Shown: piece after piece, positions 10,169-24,384 of the stretch | How positions within the stretch are numbered: the first letter of the stretch is position 1 | Layout: every line of letters begins with the position of its first letter | Source: Aurantiochytrium sp. KH105 | Taxonomy: Eukaryota > Sar > Bigyra > Thraustochytrida > Thraustochytriidae | Reading direction: 5' to 3' | DNA length: 64,000 bases | Assembly: GCA_003116975.1 (NCBI GenBank) | Contig: BGKB01000052.1 | Span: 361,041 to 425,040 of the forward strand | Notes under the pieces: model-generated | The model's input: the letters and a program-made list of their open reading frames with translations, nothing else | Told to the model about the DNA's origin: nothing | The model's database searches: none | Translations under genes and position numbers: made by a program

Positions 10169-11338
10169 AGGGCGGCTGTGGCGGCTGTCCCGATCCTGGA
10201 GATCTTGGCGAGCAGTGCCAGCGCAACTCGCGCCTAGGGTCGTCCCAGCCTCAAGAGTCCAGTCTCCTCTTCCTCCTCGTCCTCCTCGTCCATCCAGCTG
10301 CACAAGCTCTGCTCCCGCTGCCGCTGGTGCTCGTGGCCGGTGAGTTCTCAGCCAGAGCCAGCGCAAACGCCAGCAAGCCAGGCAGCCAGACAGCCAGCCT
10401 CCGACCGCGGCCAATCAGAAGCATTGCATGGGATGCCTCCCCAAAACATACACGAGAAAATGCCAGGTAGGCAGGCAGGAGGGCAATCAGCTGCTCCCCG
10501 CCGCCAACCAACCAGAAGAACGCGAGAGTGAATCAAACAGTGTTATAATGACCGACCCAGGCTGCATGGACTCGGCGAATTCGTTCGTTCGGAGCCCACT
10601 CGCAACGACAGCCGCAACTGGCGCGTGAGACCGCGTGAGACCTAAATTAGCTGCTGTCACTCGACTTTTCACTCACAACTCGCGGCATGGCCGATCGCCG
10701 CCGCCACTCTTCTTTGGCTTCTTCTGTCCGAGCGAGCGGCAGCTAGCTGGCCGTTGTTGCAATCAACCTCGTAAATCCTGCCTTCCTGCCTGCGTTCTTG
10801 AACTTCGTCAGCCAGATCTAGCTGCCTTGCTGCACAGAAACAACGCGCAGCTGCAGCAACCCACGTACACTCGAGCGAGGTCCCTCTTCTCTTCTTCTAC
10901 CGCAGCCTTTCTTTCCATTCATTGGGACAGATAAAAATAATCTGCCTCTCAAAAGAACCCATGATCTTTCGCTCTTCCCTCTCATGCGCCGACACTCGCG
11001 CGGACCAACCCAGCACGCGCGCCTTCGTGGAAAGGGAAGGCTTTCGAGGCTTCTGCGCTGCCGTTGGTTGGCATGGCATGGCATGGCGCTTGTCGCTGTC
11101 CTGCGTTGGCGAGTCGCCCTGGAAGTTGGCCTGATCAGTCGCTGTCTGGCAGCTGAGCTCTCTGGCCAAGCGCGAGATCTGGTAGATGGATGGGCAGCTA
11201 CGTAGCTATCTATTTTACTAACTGTTAGCTGAAGAGGGCTCGCTGTCGCTGCAGCTGGCGGCGGCATCGCAAACGCGAGCCAAGCTGGCATGACCAACGT
11301 CACCCGCCACGCGGCGCGCTCACTTCCCTTATCTTATC

Positions 11339-11406
11339 CTTTCATTTCATTTCAATTCATTTCAATTCTTTTCAATTTTTTTCATTTCTTTTCATCTCAT
11401 TTTATT
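11339..11406. repeat. (TTTCA)n-like degenerate pentanucleotide repeat
   Basis: Successive TTTCA, TTTCAAT and TTTTCAAT steps form an imperfect T-rich repeat, in contrast to the 4-bp repeats around it. Confidence 0.75.
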
Positions 11407-12601
11407 CCAAGCAGCTGCAGACCTGACAGATTCCCTCCCTCGTGATCAACCTATCGATCGGTCGATCGATCGATCTCCGTCCATGATCCGCGCCCCAAGC
11501 TTGTGGCCTCCAGCCACGCACTCCACCCCACTCATCTTCACCCCACTCAACTCCACGGCCCTGCCGCCGCACCTGGCTGGCGGGCCGCCCGGCGATCTGC
11601 ACCGCAGGTCAGGCCGCACCGAGCTAACTCACGCGCTCGCTGCGGCGCGCGCGCACTCGTTACGCGGTCTCTGCGGCGCCTCACGCGCTCTCCGCGGCCA
11701 CACCTCTGCCTTCCTCCCCGCAGTTCGATTCGCATCGGTCTTTCAGACTCTCTCAGTTGGACTCGGTGTGTCTGTCTCTCTCTCGCGATGGGAGGCCTCC
11801 GCTCCCCTCTCCTTAGCTTTCTGTCCTGCCGCCGTTCGCTCGCTGTCCGCTTCTGATCTCTACAGTAACCCCTTCCCCCCCCCCCTCGCTGGACGAGAAT
11901 GCGCAAGTTCCTCGCTCGCTCGCGGCGCGGCAGTTGGCCTGCACGCCTGGCTCCCGGTCCGCGCGCAGAAGGGCCCTCCCTCTCACCTTTTCTCCCTCCA
12001 TACATCCATCTATACATCCATACATCCCTCTCTCCTTCCTGTCCTCCCTCCCTCGACGCCGCGTGCTACCCTCGCCAGGGCCGCGTGCGACGCAAGTTGC
12101 CATTGATATCTGCATCGGCAGCCCAAGCAAGCGAGGACCCGCCTACTACCCAGGCTCGGCTTTCAGCCTCACTCTCTCAGCGCTCGGCCCTGCCGACATA
12201 CATGCGCGCGAGGCCTGAGCCCGCCCGCGCCGGGCCTCGTAAGCTTCTCCATCGGCCGAGGCCGCCGCGTCCGCGCTTGTCTGCTACGTGCAGTACGCTG
12301 ACGCGCGTAGCTGGAGAATGCGAACCAGCGCGTCCTCTGCGCTGCTGCTGCGTTTGCGAGAGAAAGCGAGAAAGCAAAGAATCGCCACACGCACACGCAC
12401 GGCGGCGTCTGCTCGTTTTGTTTGTCCCGGGACCTTCCCTCCCTACCGCTGCTGCACTGCCTGCAGCCGGCAGCTGGCTGCTCGAGAGGAGGGGGTGAGG
12501 GAAGGGCCCCGCCGCGTTCGCAGGCCCGGCCGCCACGCTTTCCTCCTGGCTCGAGCGGTCCTGGGTCGGGGTCCCGGCCCGGACGCGCCTTAGACACGCG
12601 C

Positions 12602-12602
<1 letters not shown>

Positions 12603-12636
<34 letters not shown>
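12603..12636. repeat. (AGC)n trinucleotide run
   Basis: About eleven AGC units in a GC-rich stretch with no convincing coding frame. Confidence 0.85.
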
Positions 12637-12637
<1 letters not shown>

Positions 12638-15600
12638 GCGGGCTCGCACGGCGGGTGAACTGTCGTGACGCCGGCCGAGACGACCTCTCTGTCGGCCATC
12701 CGGTGCCAGCCAGCCGCTGCCCGCGCGGACCCAGTACAGTGGAGCCACTCGTTCTCGCGGCCTCTAGCTAGAACCGGCTGGGGCCTTGCCGTGGAGGTGG
12801 CATTGAGAGTGGGCTAGCTGTCGCTCGTCGCATCGCGCATTTCCGTCTCGACTTGGAGAAGATAATCAATCCCATGGCGCGCGTCATGGCAGACTTCTCC
12901 TCGCTCGCTCGCTCGCTCGCGCGCTCCATCCCTCTCCCCCTCCTCGTTCTGTCCCGTGCTGCGGCCCGAACGTCTTGCAGAGAACTCGCTCACGTGGAGA
13001 GAGGCCCGGCTGGTTGACGCAAAGCCGTTGAACCCGCTCGCTGTGGTGCTGCTCCTGCTGCTGGTCGCGGTGGCTGGCTGGCTGATTAAGTTTGATCACC
13101 CGTGCTTGGCGCTTCTGTGGCAGGCAGACGGGGGGACTGCAATCAAAGGCAGCCGCGGCGGTGGGTCGATCGCTCGGCACGCGCGGCTCGCAATCAGCGG
13201 CATAGTAACGATCGCTCTTGCTTGCTCACTTGCTTGCTCACTTGCTTGCTTGCTATCTCCGCCTCAGCTGGCAAGAGGGAAAGAAAAGGAAAGAGGACTC
13301 GAGAACTCAACCACTCTCGGCTCGTCTGTGTTTCCAGCTTCTCAACTTCTGCAGGAATGCAAAAGTGGCTCTCGAACCGCGCCAAACGCAGATCAGCACG
13401 CTTGCGCAGAGGGAGGCTCGTTGACCAACGGCGCTCAGAATTCGACAGACGTCGCCGACCGGCCTCTTCCTGGCAGCAGTCCAGCCAGCAATCAGTGCAG
13501 ATTGCCGCGGCCCGCGCGGGCCGTGCCTTCCGCACGATGCGGATCTCTGCGCCCCGCTACGAAGTGCGCAGGCGCGAGCGATGGCCGGGCGGGCGATGAC
13601 AAGATCGATGGACGGCAGAGGCGGCAGCTGCACTGCGATGCGATGCGCAAAAGCGCAGCTGGCTGCATGCAGCTGCAGATGCTGGCCGCGAACGAGGAAG
13701 AAGAGAAGGCACGACGAGAGGAGAGACCGCGAGCCTCCTCCGCTTTCTTTCCGTGGGGAAAGTGCGCGCCACAGCCGCAGGAGCCCGCAGTCCGAAGGTG
13801 TGGGGTGATACGGCCACGCAGCACGCAGCCAGGCCAGAGCCAACTAAACTAACTCACGGGCTTTTGCTTGGACGGACGCCAGCCAGCTCGCGTCGGCTTG
13901 CCGTTCAGCCGTCCCGACAGTCTTCTGCCTGCCATTTTGCATAGCCTCGCCCTCGCCGACCGCTGGCCGTTGGCGAACAGTTGGTAGGCAGAAGGGCAGA
14001 AGGGCAGGAGGACGGTTTGCGAACGCGGCGCGGCAGTTTGACGACTGACCTCTCTGGGCAAGAGCGCTTGCTGGTCCTCAGCTCGACCGGCCGCGGCTGC
14101 GGCCAGCCCTGCCATCAGCCGCAGCAGAGACTAACAGCAATCAACCATTCATCCCGGCATCCAGCCAGCCAGGCATCCAGCTATCGATTGATCGATCGGC
14201 GAACCAGGCTTGTGCATGCGTCGTCGCGCATCGTCGCGCAAGCAAGACCTGAGCACACCATCACACACCGGCAGCTGACGTGACAGGACAAAAGGAATGG
14301 AGGAGCTCCGAGAGTGATGAGGCCGGGGGAGGGGAGGGGGAGAGGGGAGGGGGGGGTCAAAGAGGTTTCGAAGCGTCGATGGGCAAGCGCACAATGCCAA
14401 GCGTTTGCGAGCGATGCCAGCCCTGGAGTCCTTTTGCGAACCAGAACCCCAGAAACGGGCTGGCCCCATCGCACCACCCCTACCCTTGCCCTTGCAATAT
14501 GTCCAGATCAAGGAAGAAAGAATTCATCTGACTGCTTCATTTACCAGCTCAGGCTAGTTGGGTTTACTATAATTTAGGCCTCGGTAGAACCTGCCCTGGG
14601 GACTGACACAAACAAAGAAACAATCGATTTGGCCGATGAATGAAACAAGAAAACGAAGCCTAAACTAACAATGGTCCACCGGATTCTTTGTCGATGCAAT
14701 CAACGCCGTGACGCATACTTCGGCTCGAATGCTTGATGCTGAGGCGGTCTTGACTGATTCTTTTTTGAAGCGAACCACTGTTCTGTCCTGAACGAATCCC
14801 TCTAGGCGCACAATTTGAATTCATTGACAACGGACGTGGCCAATATTGGAATTTCATGTCAGAAAAAAATCAACGGCGTTGCAGCAGCCTGCAGCTACAC
14901 TACAGCTGCTGTCGTGAAAGCTGCGAAAGCAGGAACTTGATCCTCTTGCCTGTTACCAGCTTAGCTGCCAGGTTACCGCTGCTGCTGCTAGCAGCCATTG
15001 CCGCTGCGGAACATAGTCAGGAAGCCGCCGTAAGGGCTCGCTTGCGGCTGCGGCTTCTTTCTAACGATGACGGCGATCTCTGACGGACGTCGAAAACGAT
15101 CGACTGGCGGGCAATCAAAAGTGTTGCTCAAGGATCGATTGCTCTTGCTTCCTTGAATCGCATGTCCTGCTCTTTGCTTTGAGCAATTTTAAGAAAAAAA
15201 TCTTGACGGGCGCCAGAGTTAGCATGCTGGATGCTGGATTTACCTTCCCAGCTGGTGCGGCCACGCGACGAATGGTCGACGTTCTTTTTTTTTTTCATTT
15301 TCTCCCTCTCTCGTGGTTTTGTAAGAGCCTCTGTTGTCTGATCGCCTGCTGAGCCCGCCCCACTGTTCTCAATCTCATGTCACTCAGACAGCAGCTCCTG
15401 CTAGTAGGAATCAGTAAAAGAATCGGTTGCGAACAGCGTCAACTGCATCCAGGACGTTCTTCAAACCCGCCTTGGCATCGCTGACCATCTGACTGCACGC
15501 ACAGGTCCTCGATTCTACGCACCTTTCGCGCTGCATTCGCCTCCCCACCACGCAGCCAGGCAGCCAGGCAGCCAGCAACGCCGAGCTGATTTTACAGGAG

Positions 15601-16659
15601 CGGATGAGAGAGTCAGTCAGTCAGCCAGTCAGCCAGCCAGCCTTGCAGCCAGCCCGCAACCGCTGGCTGGATGGAGCCTTGGGCAGCGCAGCCACCAACT
15701 CCACCGATGCTTCAATCGATCGACCGACAGATCGACCGACCGAAAGATCGATCAAGTGCAATCGACAGACCTCGTCGGCGCTTGCTTGCCTATTAGCTTG
15801 CTAACTTTCATTTTCCTTCGCGGAGTGAAGCTGCGCTGCCAGGCAGCTGCCACTCGTACCTGCCTGCCTCCGAGGACGAGAAGCTGCGTGCAATGCTCAG
15901 GCTTCCAGCCGAGGCTTGTTTTCTTGCTTGCTCGCTTGCTCTAATTTTTTCTTTCCTTTTTCTTCTCTTTTGGCTCTTCTCCTTCTTCTGCTTCTTTCTT
16001 TTATTGCTTGCGCATCCGCAAACAAGCGCAACTTGAGCCTGCATAAACCACGCGCGCTTTGCCCTTGCGTCGCTGCGGGATCCCAGCAGGGCCTGCCTGC
16101 CGCCGCGGCCAATGGAGGAAGCTGCGAGCGCGCGACCACGGCGAGCGGCTGCGGCGAGCAGCGAGTGGCGAGCCCCCCTTTCTCGGTCTCGGCGATTCGC
16201 CTCGCTACCGCTGCCGCTGCCGCTGCTTCGGCATCGCATTACATCACATCGCATCGCGTGGCGCGCGAATCGCACCGAATCGGGTCGAATTCGAGTCGAG
16301 TGGGTCCGGAAGCCGGGTCCGGGTCCAGGCCCGGGTCCGGACCCGGCGGGCCTTCGCTCCGCCGCGCTCACCATCGTTGCGCACACCCCCGCCCGCGCGT
16401 CTTTCGCTTTCTGATTGGCGTAAAGGTCGACTTTACAATTGCGATCGATCGATCGAGCGATCGATCGAGCGGTCCTATCTGGCGGGCTGTGCTGGCAGTG
16501 ACAGTGGCCATGGTGGCTGGCTGCTTGGGGCACTCGCGCCACTGGCTGTGGCATGGCCGCCACTGTGGATCCCACCCTCCTCGCGCAAAGAAGGTGAGGT
16601 AACTTACACTACCTACTCCCGGGCCCCCCTTTCCATCCATTCACTTACTGTTAGACCTG

Positions 16660-16719
16660 TCCATCCATCCATCCATCCATCTATCCATCCATCCATCCAT
16701 CCGTCCGTCCGTCCATCCA
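16660..16719. repeat. (CATC)n/(CGTC)n microsatellite
   Basis: About fifteen tetranucleotide units, mostly ATCC with a GTCC block near the end. Confidence 0.85.
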
Positions 16720-17491
16720 CGCACCACTACCCCTCGCTGTCGCATGTCGCAGTTGGTTGCACGCCACCACTGACTCACTGACTAACAGACAGACGGCAGC
16801 GAGATCGTCGAGACTCGGAACGGCGCTGGCGCGGGCTGTCTCGCTACCTGGCTTGGCTCTAGCAGGAGGCGGAATGAAGCTCCAGCCGTGCATCTGCCGC
16901 GCCTTGCGGTGCGCTGCGATGCGCCCTGCAGCGCCCACTGCTGGCCAAGTGGGTCCGTAGGAGCGCGTGAACGGTTCCTCTGTCAGCCCAAAGAGAGCCG
17001 TGCACCACGCTCGTGGCCGGCCAGGCATTCCAGTCTCGCCACGTGCAACACGCAAGGCCGAAGGCGCAGGCGAGCCGGGGCTGGGCGGGGCGGGGCAAGA
17101 CAGACCTGGCCTTCCAACCGTATCACGCCGCGACGGATCGCGCGAGCTCGACCGCCTGGGGCAAGCAAGCGCGCCCCACGAGGGCTCGCGGGCGCCGATC
17201 CCGAGGCGCAACACGAGTAGAGTGGGAGGGCTCGGCTCCACGCCGCCTCTTTTCCTTCCTTGACACTTCTTTTCCACTTTCATGCTTCCTCCTCCTCTCC
17301 TTCCTCCTCCAGCTCGCGCCGCCCACAGCCACGCACTCTCACTCGGCCGGCCTTACTGTTAGCACTACCTAGGTGAGACACCGTTGCGACGTTCACTCTG
17401 TCACATTCATTCACACGCCCCATGGAAGCGCCAGCGGAATACCGTCCGTGAAAGAAGAGCGTGAGATAACCAGCCACAGGCGGCAGCGGCG

Positions 17492-17529
17492 AGCAAGCAA
17501 GAGAGCAAGCAAGCAAGCAAGCAAGCAAG
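17492..17529. repeat. (AAGC)n microsatellite
   Basis: AAGC units with a short GAGAGC interruption. The motif, or its complement GCTT, recurs at 19217-19243, 27061-27098 and in the TBCB 5' UTR. Confidence 0.85.
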
Positions 17530-19216
17530 TACGCTGCGGCGAGCGAGTGAGCGCAGCCGACCCGCCGCACAGGATGGACGCAACGTAGCAAGCGCACCCC
17601 CGCTCCACGCCGCTGGCCGCTGCCGGCAGGAATCTTTCTATTCATCATGCCACGCATCGCAGCCACCGCCTCTGTCGCCTTGGCAGGGTTGCTGTTGGCC
17701 ACTGCGGCTGCTCTTTTGCCGCTGCATGGGTGCGGTGTGTGTGCTGCGGGTGGCAGAAGAAGCAGCCGCCACAACTCGTACTCATTCCGTGCGGCCAGAC
17801 ACGCGGCGCGGCGCGGCGCCGTGCTGTGCTGTGCTGCGCTGCTCTGCACTGCTCTGCGCGGCGCTCCGTCGGTCGCCTCGCGCACAGGCCGGCCAGCTCT
17901 GCGGTATCGCGGCGACGCTGGCGGAGCGGACGGCATCACATTTACATCCGCTCCAACCCAGGCCGGGGCACGCGGCGTGACTCGACTTTCTCCTGGCTCG
18001 CGGCGTCATGCCACCTGGCAGCGTTTTGCCCGGCGCGGCTGCATCGTTTCGACGGAGCCTCCCTCGTTCACTCGCGTTCACTGTCAATGAGTCCCTGGCC
18101 GCCTGGATCGGCCGTGGCGGCGCGGCTCGCCAGAGCAGCAACAAGCTGCTCTTGCCTGCGAGTTTTTATGCCAGCTGCTGCCACTGCTGATCGCGCGCTA
18201 GCTGCACTGACCTCCGCCGTCACGTCTGCTTCGCCGAGCAGTCAAGAGTAGGCGCCGCGATGTCGAGTCTGCGTGACGTGGTGGCTCGCTCGGGTCCGCG
18301 GCCCCCGAGGTCCCGACGAGTCTTGCCCTGTCCCTGACCGGCTGACTGCCTTCCCCACTCACTGCGTGCAGCATTCATTGCGGCTGGTCGCCGCCTTCAA
18401 GGGCCTGCCTAGGCTGGTGGGTGCCGCAGTGGTCGGAGGAATGAACTTTACGAATGAACGAAAACTTGCCAACCAGAACGAAGATCGTCTGCAGCCAGCA
18501 GCAGCTGCAGCAGCTGGCAGGCGAAGCCAAATGATTGGACGAACTCACGTGGCCGCTGGCCGGCGGAGAGAGAGAGCGAGCTACCAAGTCTCCAACGCCT
18601 TGCTTCCGCGCGCAGATCGTGCGAACATCATGTGCCGCGCGAGGGGCGGCCGTGTGTTCGAGACGAGCCCAGGGCTTCTACCAGCCGCCCCCCTCACGGG
18701 CTGGGGCGCTTGAGCCTCGCCTTTCCGCCCGCCGCGCCGCGCCACGCTCAGCAGCAGCCAGCAATGCAGCTGCAGGCTGCAGGCTGTCCGTGTTCAGCCG
18801 CCGCGCCAGCAGCAGCCTCCAAAGAGGAGGTGGGAGGAGGTGCCAGCCAGGGCCGCGTAGACAACAAGTTGGTAAAAAGTTCTCCGCCCGCGGGAGGCGA
18901 GCCAAGGACGGGGCTCCTGCGTGGGGCCGGGTCGGTTCCGCGCGAGGGAGACGAACCCGGCCGCTGCGCGCGCCCCACAGAGAGAGAATGAGAGAGGTGG
19001 CTGCGGCCAGCCCTCGCCCGCCCCGCCAGCGCTGTGAGCGGCCTGCGCTGCACTGGCCCCGGTGACTGGCGGGAGCAGACGCAGACGGACGCTGCGATGC
19101 CGTTGCGAGCTTGGGACGTCTGTGTGTACATATCCTTGAAAGGATGCGAGCCCACGTCGAAGGCCCGGGGTCAACAGGTTGGGGGGGGGGTTGGGCCGAG
19201 TGGGGTTGGTCTTGCG

Positions 19217-19243
19217 TGCAAGCAAGCAAGCAAGCAAGCAAGC
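19217..19243. repeat. (AAGC)n microsatellite
   Basis: Six to seven uninterrupted AAGC units. Confidence 0.85.
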
Positions 19244-19713
19244 GAGAACGCAAGACTCGAACGCTCCGGATGATAGACTTTCTCCGCCCGGCGACACGAC
19301 CAGGAAATTATCCCCAAACAAGTTCGCCCCGGTCAGCCAGCCAGCCCAGCTGAACAACGAGGTCCTTGCCTCCGCATGCCTGGACGAGGCTGCTCTCTGC
19401 TGCTGCGTATTCTTCGGGTTCTTCTTCCACCTTTCTTTCTTTTCTTCTTTGTTTCTTTCTTTCATTCTTTGTCTTGACAAGCAAGCGCGGCGACTGTGGT
19501 CTGCCTGCCTTGTCCATGGCGGGAGCGGCTGCGGCGCGCGCGGGCGCCCCAGGCCTTGTTGCACGGAGGCTGATTTTATCGCCCGCACACATAGGGGGCC
19601 GAGGACCCGCCCGGCCAAAGAAAGCTACGGACACAAACACATCCGACGTCGCATCGCGTCGCATCTCGTCGCATCGCGGGTCTTGAGCTCGCGCTTGAGC
19701 GGCCGGTGGCTGC

Positions 19714-19793
19714 GCTGCGCTGGGCTTGCTGCTGCGCTGGGCTTGCTGCTGCGCTGGGCTTGCTGCTGCGCTGGGCTTGCTGCTGCGCTGGGC
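19714..19793. repeat. 17-bp minisatellite, about 4.7 copies
   Basis: The unit GCTGCGCTGGGCTTGCT repeats head to tail at 19714, 19731, 19748 and 19765, then partially from 19782. Because 17 is not a multiple of 3, the frame rotates from unit to unit, which argues against coding. Confidence 0.9.
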
Positions 19794-20440
19794 CGGCCTT
19801 GATTCACTCGCGAGGCAGAGAGAGCGGCGCCGGCAGGCTGCCCTGGGGCGGCTCCAAGGTGTCCACTGGCCCGTCCCACTGGCCTTCATGGAGGTGAGCA
19901 TGGAAAGAAGAAGGGCCCGGCACAGAAAGCCTGTTCGAGGCACGTGGCCGCGCCGCCCGCCACCTGCGAGTCCTGCGAGTCCTGCGAGTCCGGCCTGTCT
20001 GCGTCTGGTTGCAGCACAGCTGCTCGTCAGGCCTTGCCTGTCCGTCACGCGGCTGCCGCATGCAGACCATACGCCGTGCAGGAGCGGGGCACGCGCGTGG
20101 CGCAGCGGCAGGCGTCTGTACGAGTACAGCCTCCCTCCATCGTTGGGGCATCCCACACACATCTATGCATTTATGCATGCACACGAGCCTGCTCGCGTCT
20201 CACATCAGCAGCAGCAGGCAGCAGCTGCAGCAGTGGCATCCACCTCGCGGTGCACAAAGCCAAGTATAATTAGCTAGCTAGCTAGCAAGCTAGCTTGCTC
20301 CCTACTTACAGCTAGCTATGCGCTGCTGGGCGACGCATCGCGCAGACTTTTTCCGTTTCAAGATCGCTTGTTCGAACTTTCGTTTCTTGCACCGAGCCCA
20401 TCATCAGGGGTCCTCGGCCGTTCGCCATTACGTCGTTCAT

Positions 20441-20519
20441 TCCTTGCTTCCTCCCTCCCTCCCTCCTTCCTTCCTTCCTTCCTTTCATTCGTTCGTTCGT
20501 TTGTTCGTTCGTTCGTTTG
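20441..20519. repeat. (CCTT)n followed by (GTTC)n compound microsatellite
   Basis: CCTT/CCCT units run into GTTC/GTTT units without a unique spacer. Confidence 0.85.
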
Positions 20520-20654
20520 CTCATTTGTCAATGCGTTCACTGGCTTGGCTTCGCCTCGCCATTGCTTGCATTCGATCCAATGCTATGCAATGTAATGAAA
20601 TGCGGTGCCTCCCACCCAGAGACCGCGCGTCGCCTTGCCCGCCCCGCGAGCCAT

Positions 20655-20677
20655 CCATGCATGCATGCATGCATGCC
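20655..20677. repeat. (CATG)n palindromic microsatellite
   Basis: Five self-complementary ATGC units. Confidence 0.8.
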
Positions 20678-21341
20678 AGTAGAGCCGCTCCGGAGAACGA
20701 AGCAAGAAAGGAAAGGAGCAAGGATATCCGTCCTGCTGCTGCTGTCGGCAGCCGTGCCATCTCGTGCCGTGCCATGCGAGCACAGCGCGAGGAGACTTTC
20801 GCGCGGAGGAAGGGCGAAGTGGGCTCCGTCTGTGCAGTGCAGCGAGGTGCGCGTCGCGTGCGCCAGGACAGAGGGAGGACCCCCCCCGGCCCCACCAAAA
20901 CCAACCTCCTCTCGCATTACCCTCCCGTGAAAGACGCTTGCTGGCCTTTTCCACGCCTGCTTCCCAACTCAGTTTACCCCTCACCTCCTTCCGATGTGGA
21001 AGCCCTGGCCTTTTTATTAATAAGCCCCACAGACTCGAAGAAACAGTAAAAAGTGCAAATGCCCCCCCTCCCGCGGAAAAACATTCCCTCAGCGCAACTG
21101 CTTTGTAAAATGAAAACATTTATTTACACGAAAAAGACTGTTCTTTTCGTTCTTTTGCTGAGTAAAAGTTTAAGTTTTTTTTACCTTTTCTTTTCTTTTA
21201 TTTCTTTTCCTTTTTCTTTCTAAAGTAAAATTTTAAATTCTTGCGAGCCGAGCCTTCTGTGGCCCACAGCTCCCTTCCCCGATCCGCCCCTCCGCAGGAA
21301 CCGCCGGCCGTGAACCAAATCATATCATGGGCTCTCTCGCT

Positions 21342-21366
21342 CATTCATTCATTCATTCATTCATTC
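21342..21366. repeat. (ATTC)n microsatellite
   Basis: Six ATTC units. Confidence 0.85.
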
Positions 21367-24131
21367 GTCCTGCACAACGAGCCACCTAGCTGACAGACAA
21401 GTGTATCATCCACATTCATGCGGAGGCGATCAGACTTGCCAGGGTCGTTGCGGCAGTGCGACCAGTCGTGCTGTGCGCTGAGGCCTCGGCCACGCCAGGT
21501 CGGGAGCCGCTTTCGCCCTCGGAGGCGGCCGAACTTCGATTGCACCGCAGTGAACCAACCCACGCCCAGGCGGTGCTCAGTCAGAGTCGGCGGCCTCGTA
21601 CCTAACCGAAGGAAGCTTCTTGGGGGCCGACCAACGGCGGTGCAAGAGCGGCGGCAAGAGCAGTGGTGGTCAAACGTCTCAACGGCTCTGCCTCGCTCGT
21701 CCTCACCATGTAAATGACATGTCATCCACAGGAGTAAGAAAACTTTTGCTTGGCCTCTTTTCTTGAGAGTCTTTTTTGTTCGGTGAATCGCGACGAACCC
21801 TCCATGCCGCGTGGACCTTGCTTGGCTGGCCATGGTGGCTGCAGACAAGCCGTCCCGTTCCCCGCGCGCGCCCCATTGACTGTCAATAGACAATGCCTGT
21901 GCAGCCCTGATGAGCCGCAACGGCCGGCAGCAACGGTGAAAGAGGGGAGGGCTGGCTGGCGTGGCTCATTTCTCCTTTTTCCTCATTTCGAATTTCTTTT
22001 ACCTGCCTGGTTTACTTTCGCCTAGGCGCCTCCGGCAGGGCCTCGGCGCGCAGTAGAGATTCCCAGGTCCGTGCGTCGCACGCGCGGGGACCCTACCTAC
22101 CTAACAGCCTGTAGGTCTTGCAGCCAGGTCCATCCCACTTTCGAGCGGCAGAAAACTGCACAGCACGCCTCACTGACAGAGCGATTGAGCAAACAGGCGG
22201 GCAGGCTGGCAAGCGAGCGAACAAGCGATGAAGAAGAAGCAACGAAAAATGGGGCCTCCCTCCAACCGTGGCCAACCAGCCAGTCCGCCAGTCAGCCAGC
22301 CAGCCAGCCATGCCCCGGCCAGAAAATAAGCGAGTGTCTGAGCGAGCGAGTGGCTTGCTTGCCTGCAGCTGCAGCTGCCTCTGCTCTGGTCTGGTCAGCT
22401 CTGCTCTGCTCTGCTTGCGTGGCCGTTACGCAGCCTGGCTGCCTAGGGACCGACGCAGTCTGTCCTGCCTCGGCCCGCCAGTTGAGCTCGCAGGTCTCGA
22501 GCGTGTCCGTCCGCAGGTCCTGCAGCGTGCGCGCCAGAGTACGACACCTCAGCTGCGCGCCTCTTCCCGACCGCAGCCGACCGGGCGGACGCCTTCCAAG
22601 GGCCGTTCCGCCCTGAAGACGGCCCTCCCTGCCGGCTGTTGATGCGACTTCTGCAGCTGCAGCAGCTGCTGCGAGCCTCGATTGATCTCACTGCTGTCGT
22701 GGTGGAATCGAATCAAAAGGCAACGAACGTCTCACGGTCACCACGGCCGGCCAGCCAGCCAGCCAGCTCGTCAACTGCAACAGCTGCGGCCGCCCGGCAC
22801 GATGCTTCGTATCAAACGGCAAGAGCGAGAGCAGGGAGGAGGCACAAACTCCAGCCAGCCTCTTGGCGCGCCATCATCGCGATCCGCCGCGACGAGCTGT
22901 GCGGACGGAAAAAAAATAACCAATCGTGCGTGCCGCAGATGGTTGGTTTACTACCATGTTTTGGGAAAGCCTACTTACGGCAGGCAGGTCGGATTCGGGT
23001 AGCCAGTGGCCGTTTGGCAGCGGCGGTTGATCAAATGGCATCGATTGGTGAGTTGGCAAAGAGAGCTGGCCCGGCCTCTTTGCTTTCCCTTTTCAGAAAT
23101 TTTCTCGCCGGTCTCCCTCCCTGCCGCAGAAGAAAAGAAGAAAAAATCACCACGGAAGTGAAGCCGGGACGCCACGTCGACGCGACGAAACCGCTGCACC
23201 GCTGCACAGCACCCGACCGACCCATACACCCCCTTCTCTCCCTCATCTGCGGTTTGGCCGAAAGAGGGAAAGGTGCAGGAAGTCAACGCGCACGCGTCCC
23301 AGTCGGCGATTCGACCTTTTGTTTCCGAAATAGAGGAAAATGATGATGATGCTGACGATGAAAACGGAGAAGACACCTTATCTTTTATCACTCTGTCTCT
23401 CTCTCATGAGAGTAGCGGTCCAGGTGTCTTGTAACGGGCAAAATGCCTGGCGTGGAGAGGGCCGACTGACTACGATCATGACTCGGCTCCGGCGTCCGGG
23501 CCACGGGCGAGCCACACCATCCACTGGCAGTTGTCTGCGGCAGCCTGCGCCCTGGCGTGACTCTTACGCTGCGGTCAACCCTCGAACCGCACCTTTGGTC
23601 TCCCGAACCCTCAGTCAACGGTAAAGATTAGATCAGATGGATCGCGGCATTTGATCGCCAATGAAAAGTCCCTGTCCTGACCAACGACTCTCTTGACATC
23701 GATCTGGAAGAGCGCGCGTCCGGCCTCCTTCCCATTCTCTCGGACAATCAATCACCCAGCCAGCCTACTGGCCTACTGGCCGAACAGCGAATATGGCCCT
23801 CTCCATCAAAGTATACGAACGAATGGGAAAAAAAGAAACTGTCAAAATTGGCTTGGCTTGGCCCACGGAACTTTGTCAGGACAATCGATTCTACGCCCTC
23901 CCAGTTTTCTTTTTCACCCAGGTCCGCCCCGTCATGGCAGTTTGCAAGCTCCACACGGCAACTTACTTCCCAAGTGCGTCCAAGTATGCGGATTATCCAG
24001 CCTTTTTTACCCGTTACTCGAGACGGGATCATTGCCACGCCAAGTAACGGTCTATTGGAAAGCCGCCACGGTCGGTGCCTGGTCCGGCTGTGAGCAATAC
24101 AAGGCCCTTGTCATGGGGGGACAGAAATTGT

Positions 24132-24221
24132 TGCGCAAAGCATCTCTTTGGGCTTGAGAATGCCTCACAAACAAACTGCGCAAAGCAAACTTTTCAAGCA
24201 TGACATTGTCTCACAAACAAC
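24132..24221. repeat. Imperfect 45-bp direct duplication
   Basis: Two adjacent copies start at 24132 and 24177. Both begin TGCGCAAAGCA and end CTCACAAACAA, with a diverged middle. They lie in the AT-richer part of the gene-poor region. Confidence 0.55.
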
Positions 24222-24384
24222 AATTTGAGTTTCCAGATGCCACCATCAGTACAGACAGGTCGAAAAGTGGCACCTTTTACATTTGTCTGACTGTTGTATG
24301 GCATTCAAGGCCATCATTATACCTAGAGCTAAAAAAACGGAGAAAAAAAATCGTTTTGGGTCGCTTGCTGCTGCCTCGTCCAAG

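Noticed and set aside
11700-11760. tRNA-like T-loop sequence GTTCGATTC near 11721
   Set aside because: No matching acceptor stem, anticodon arm or A box could be folded around it.
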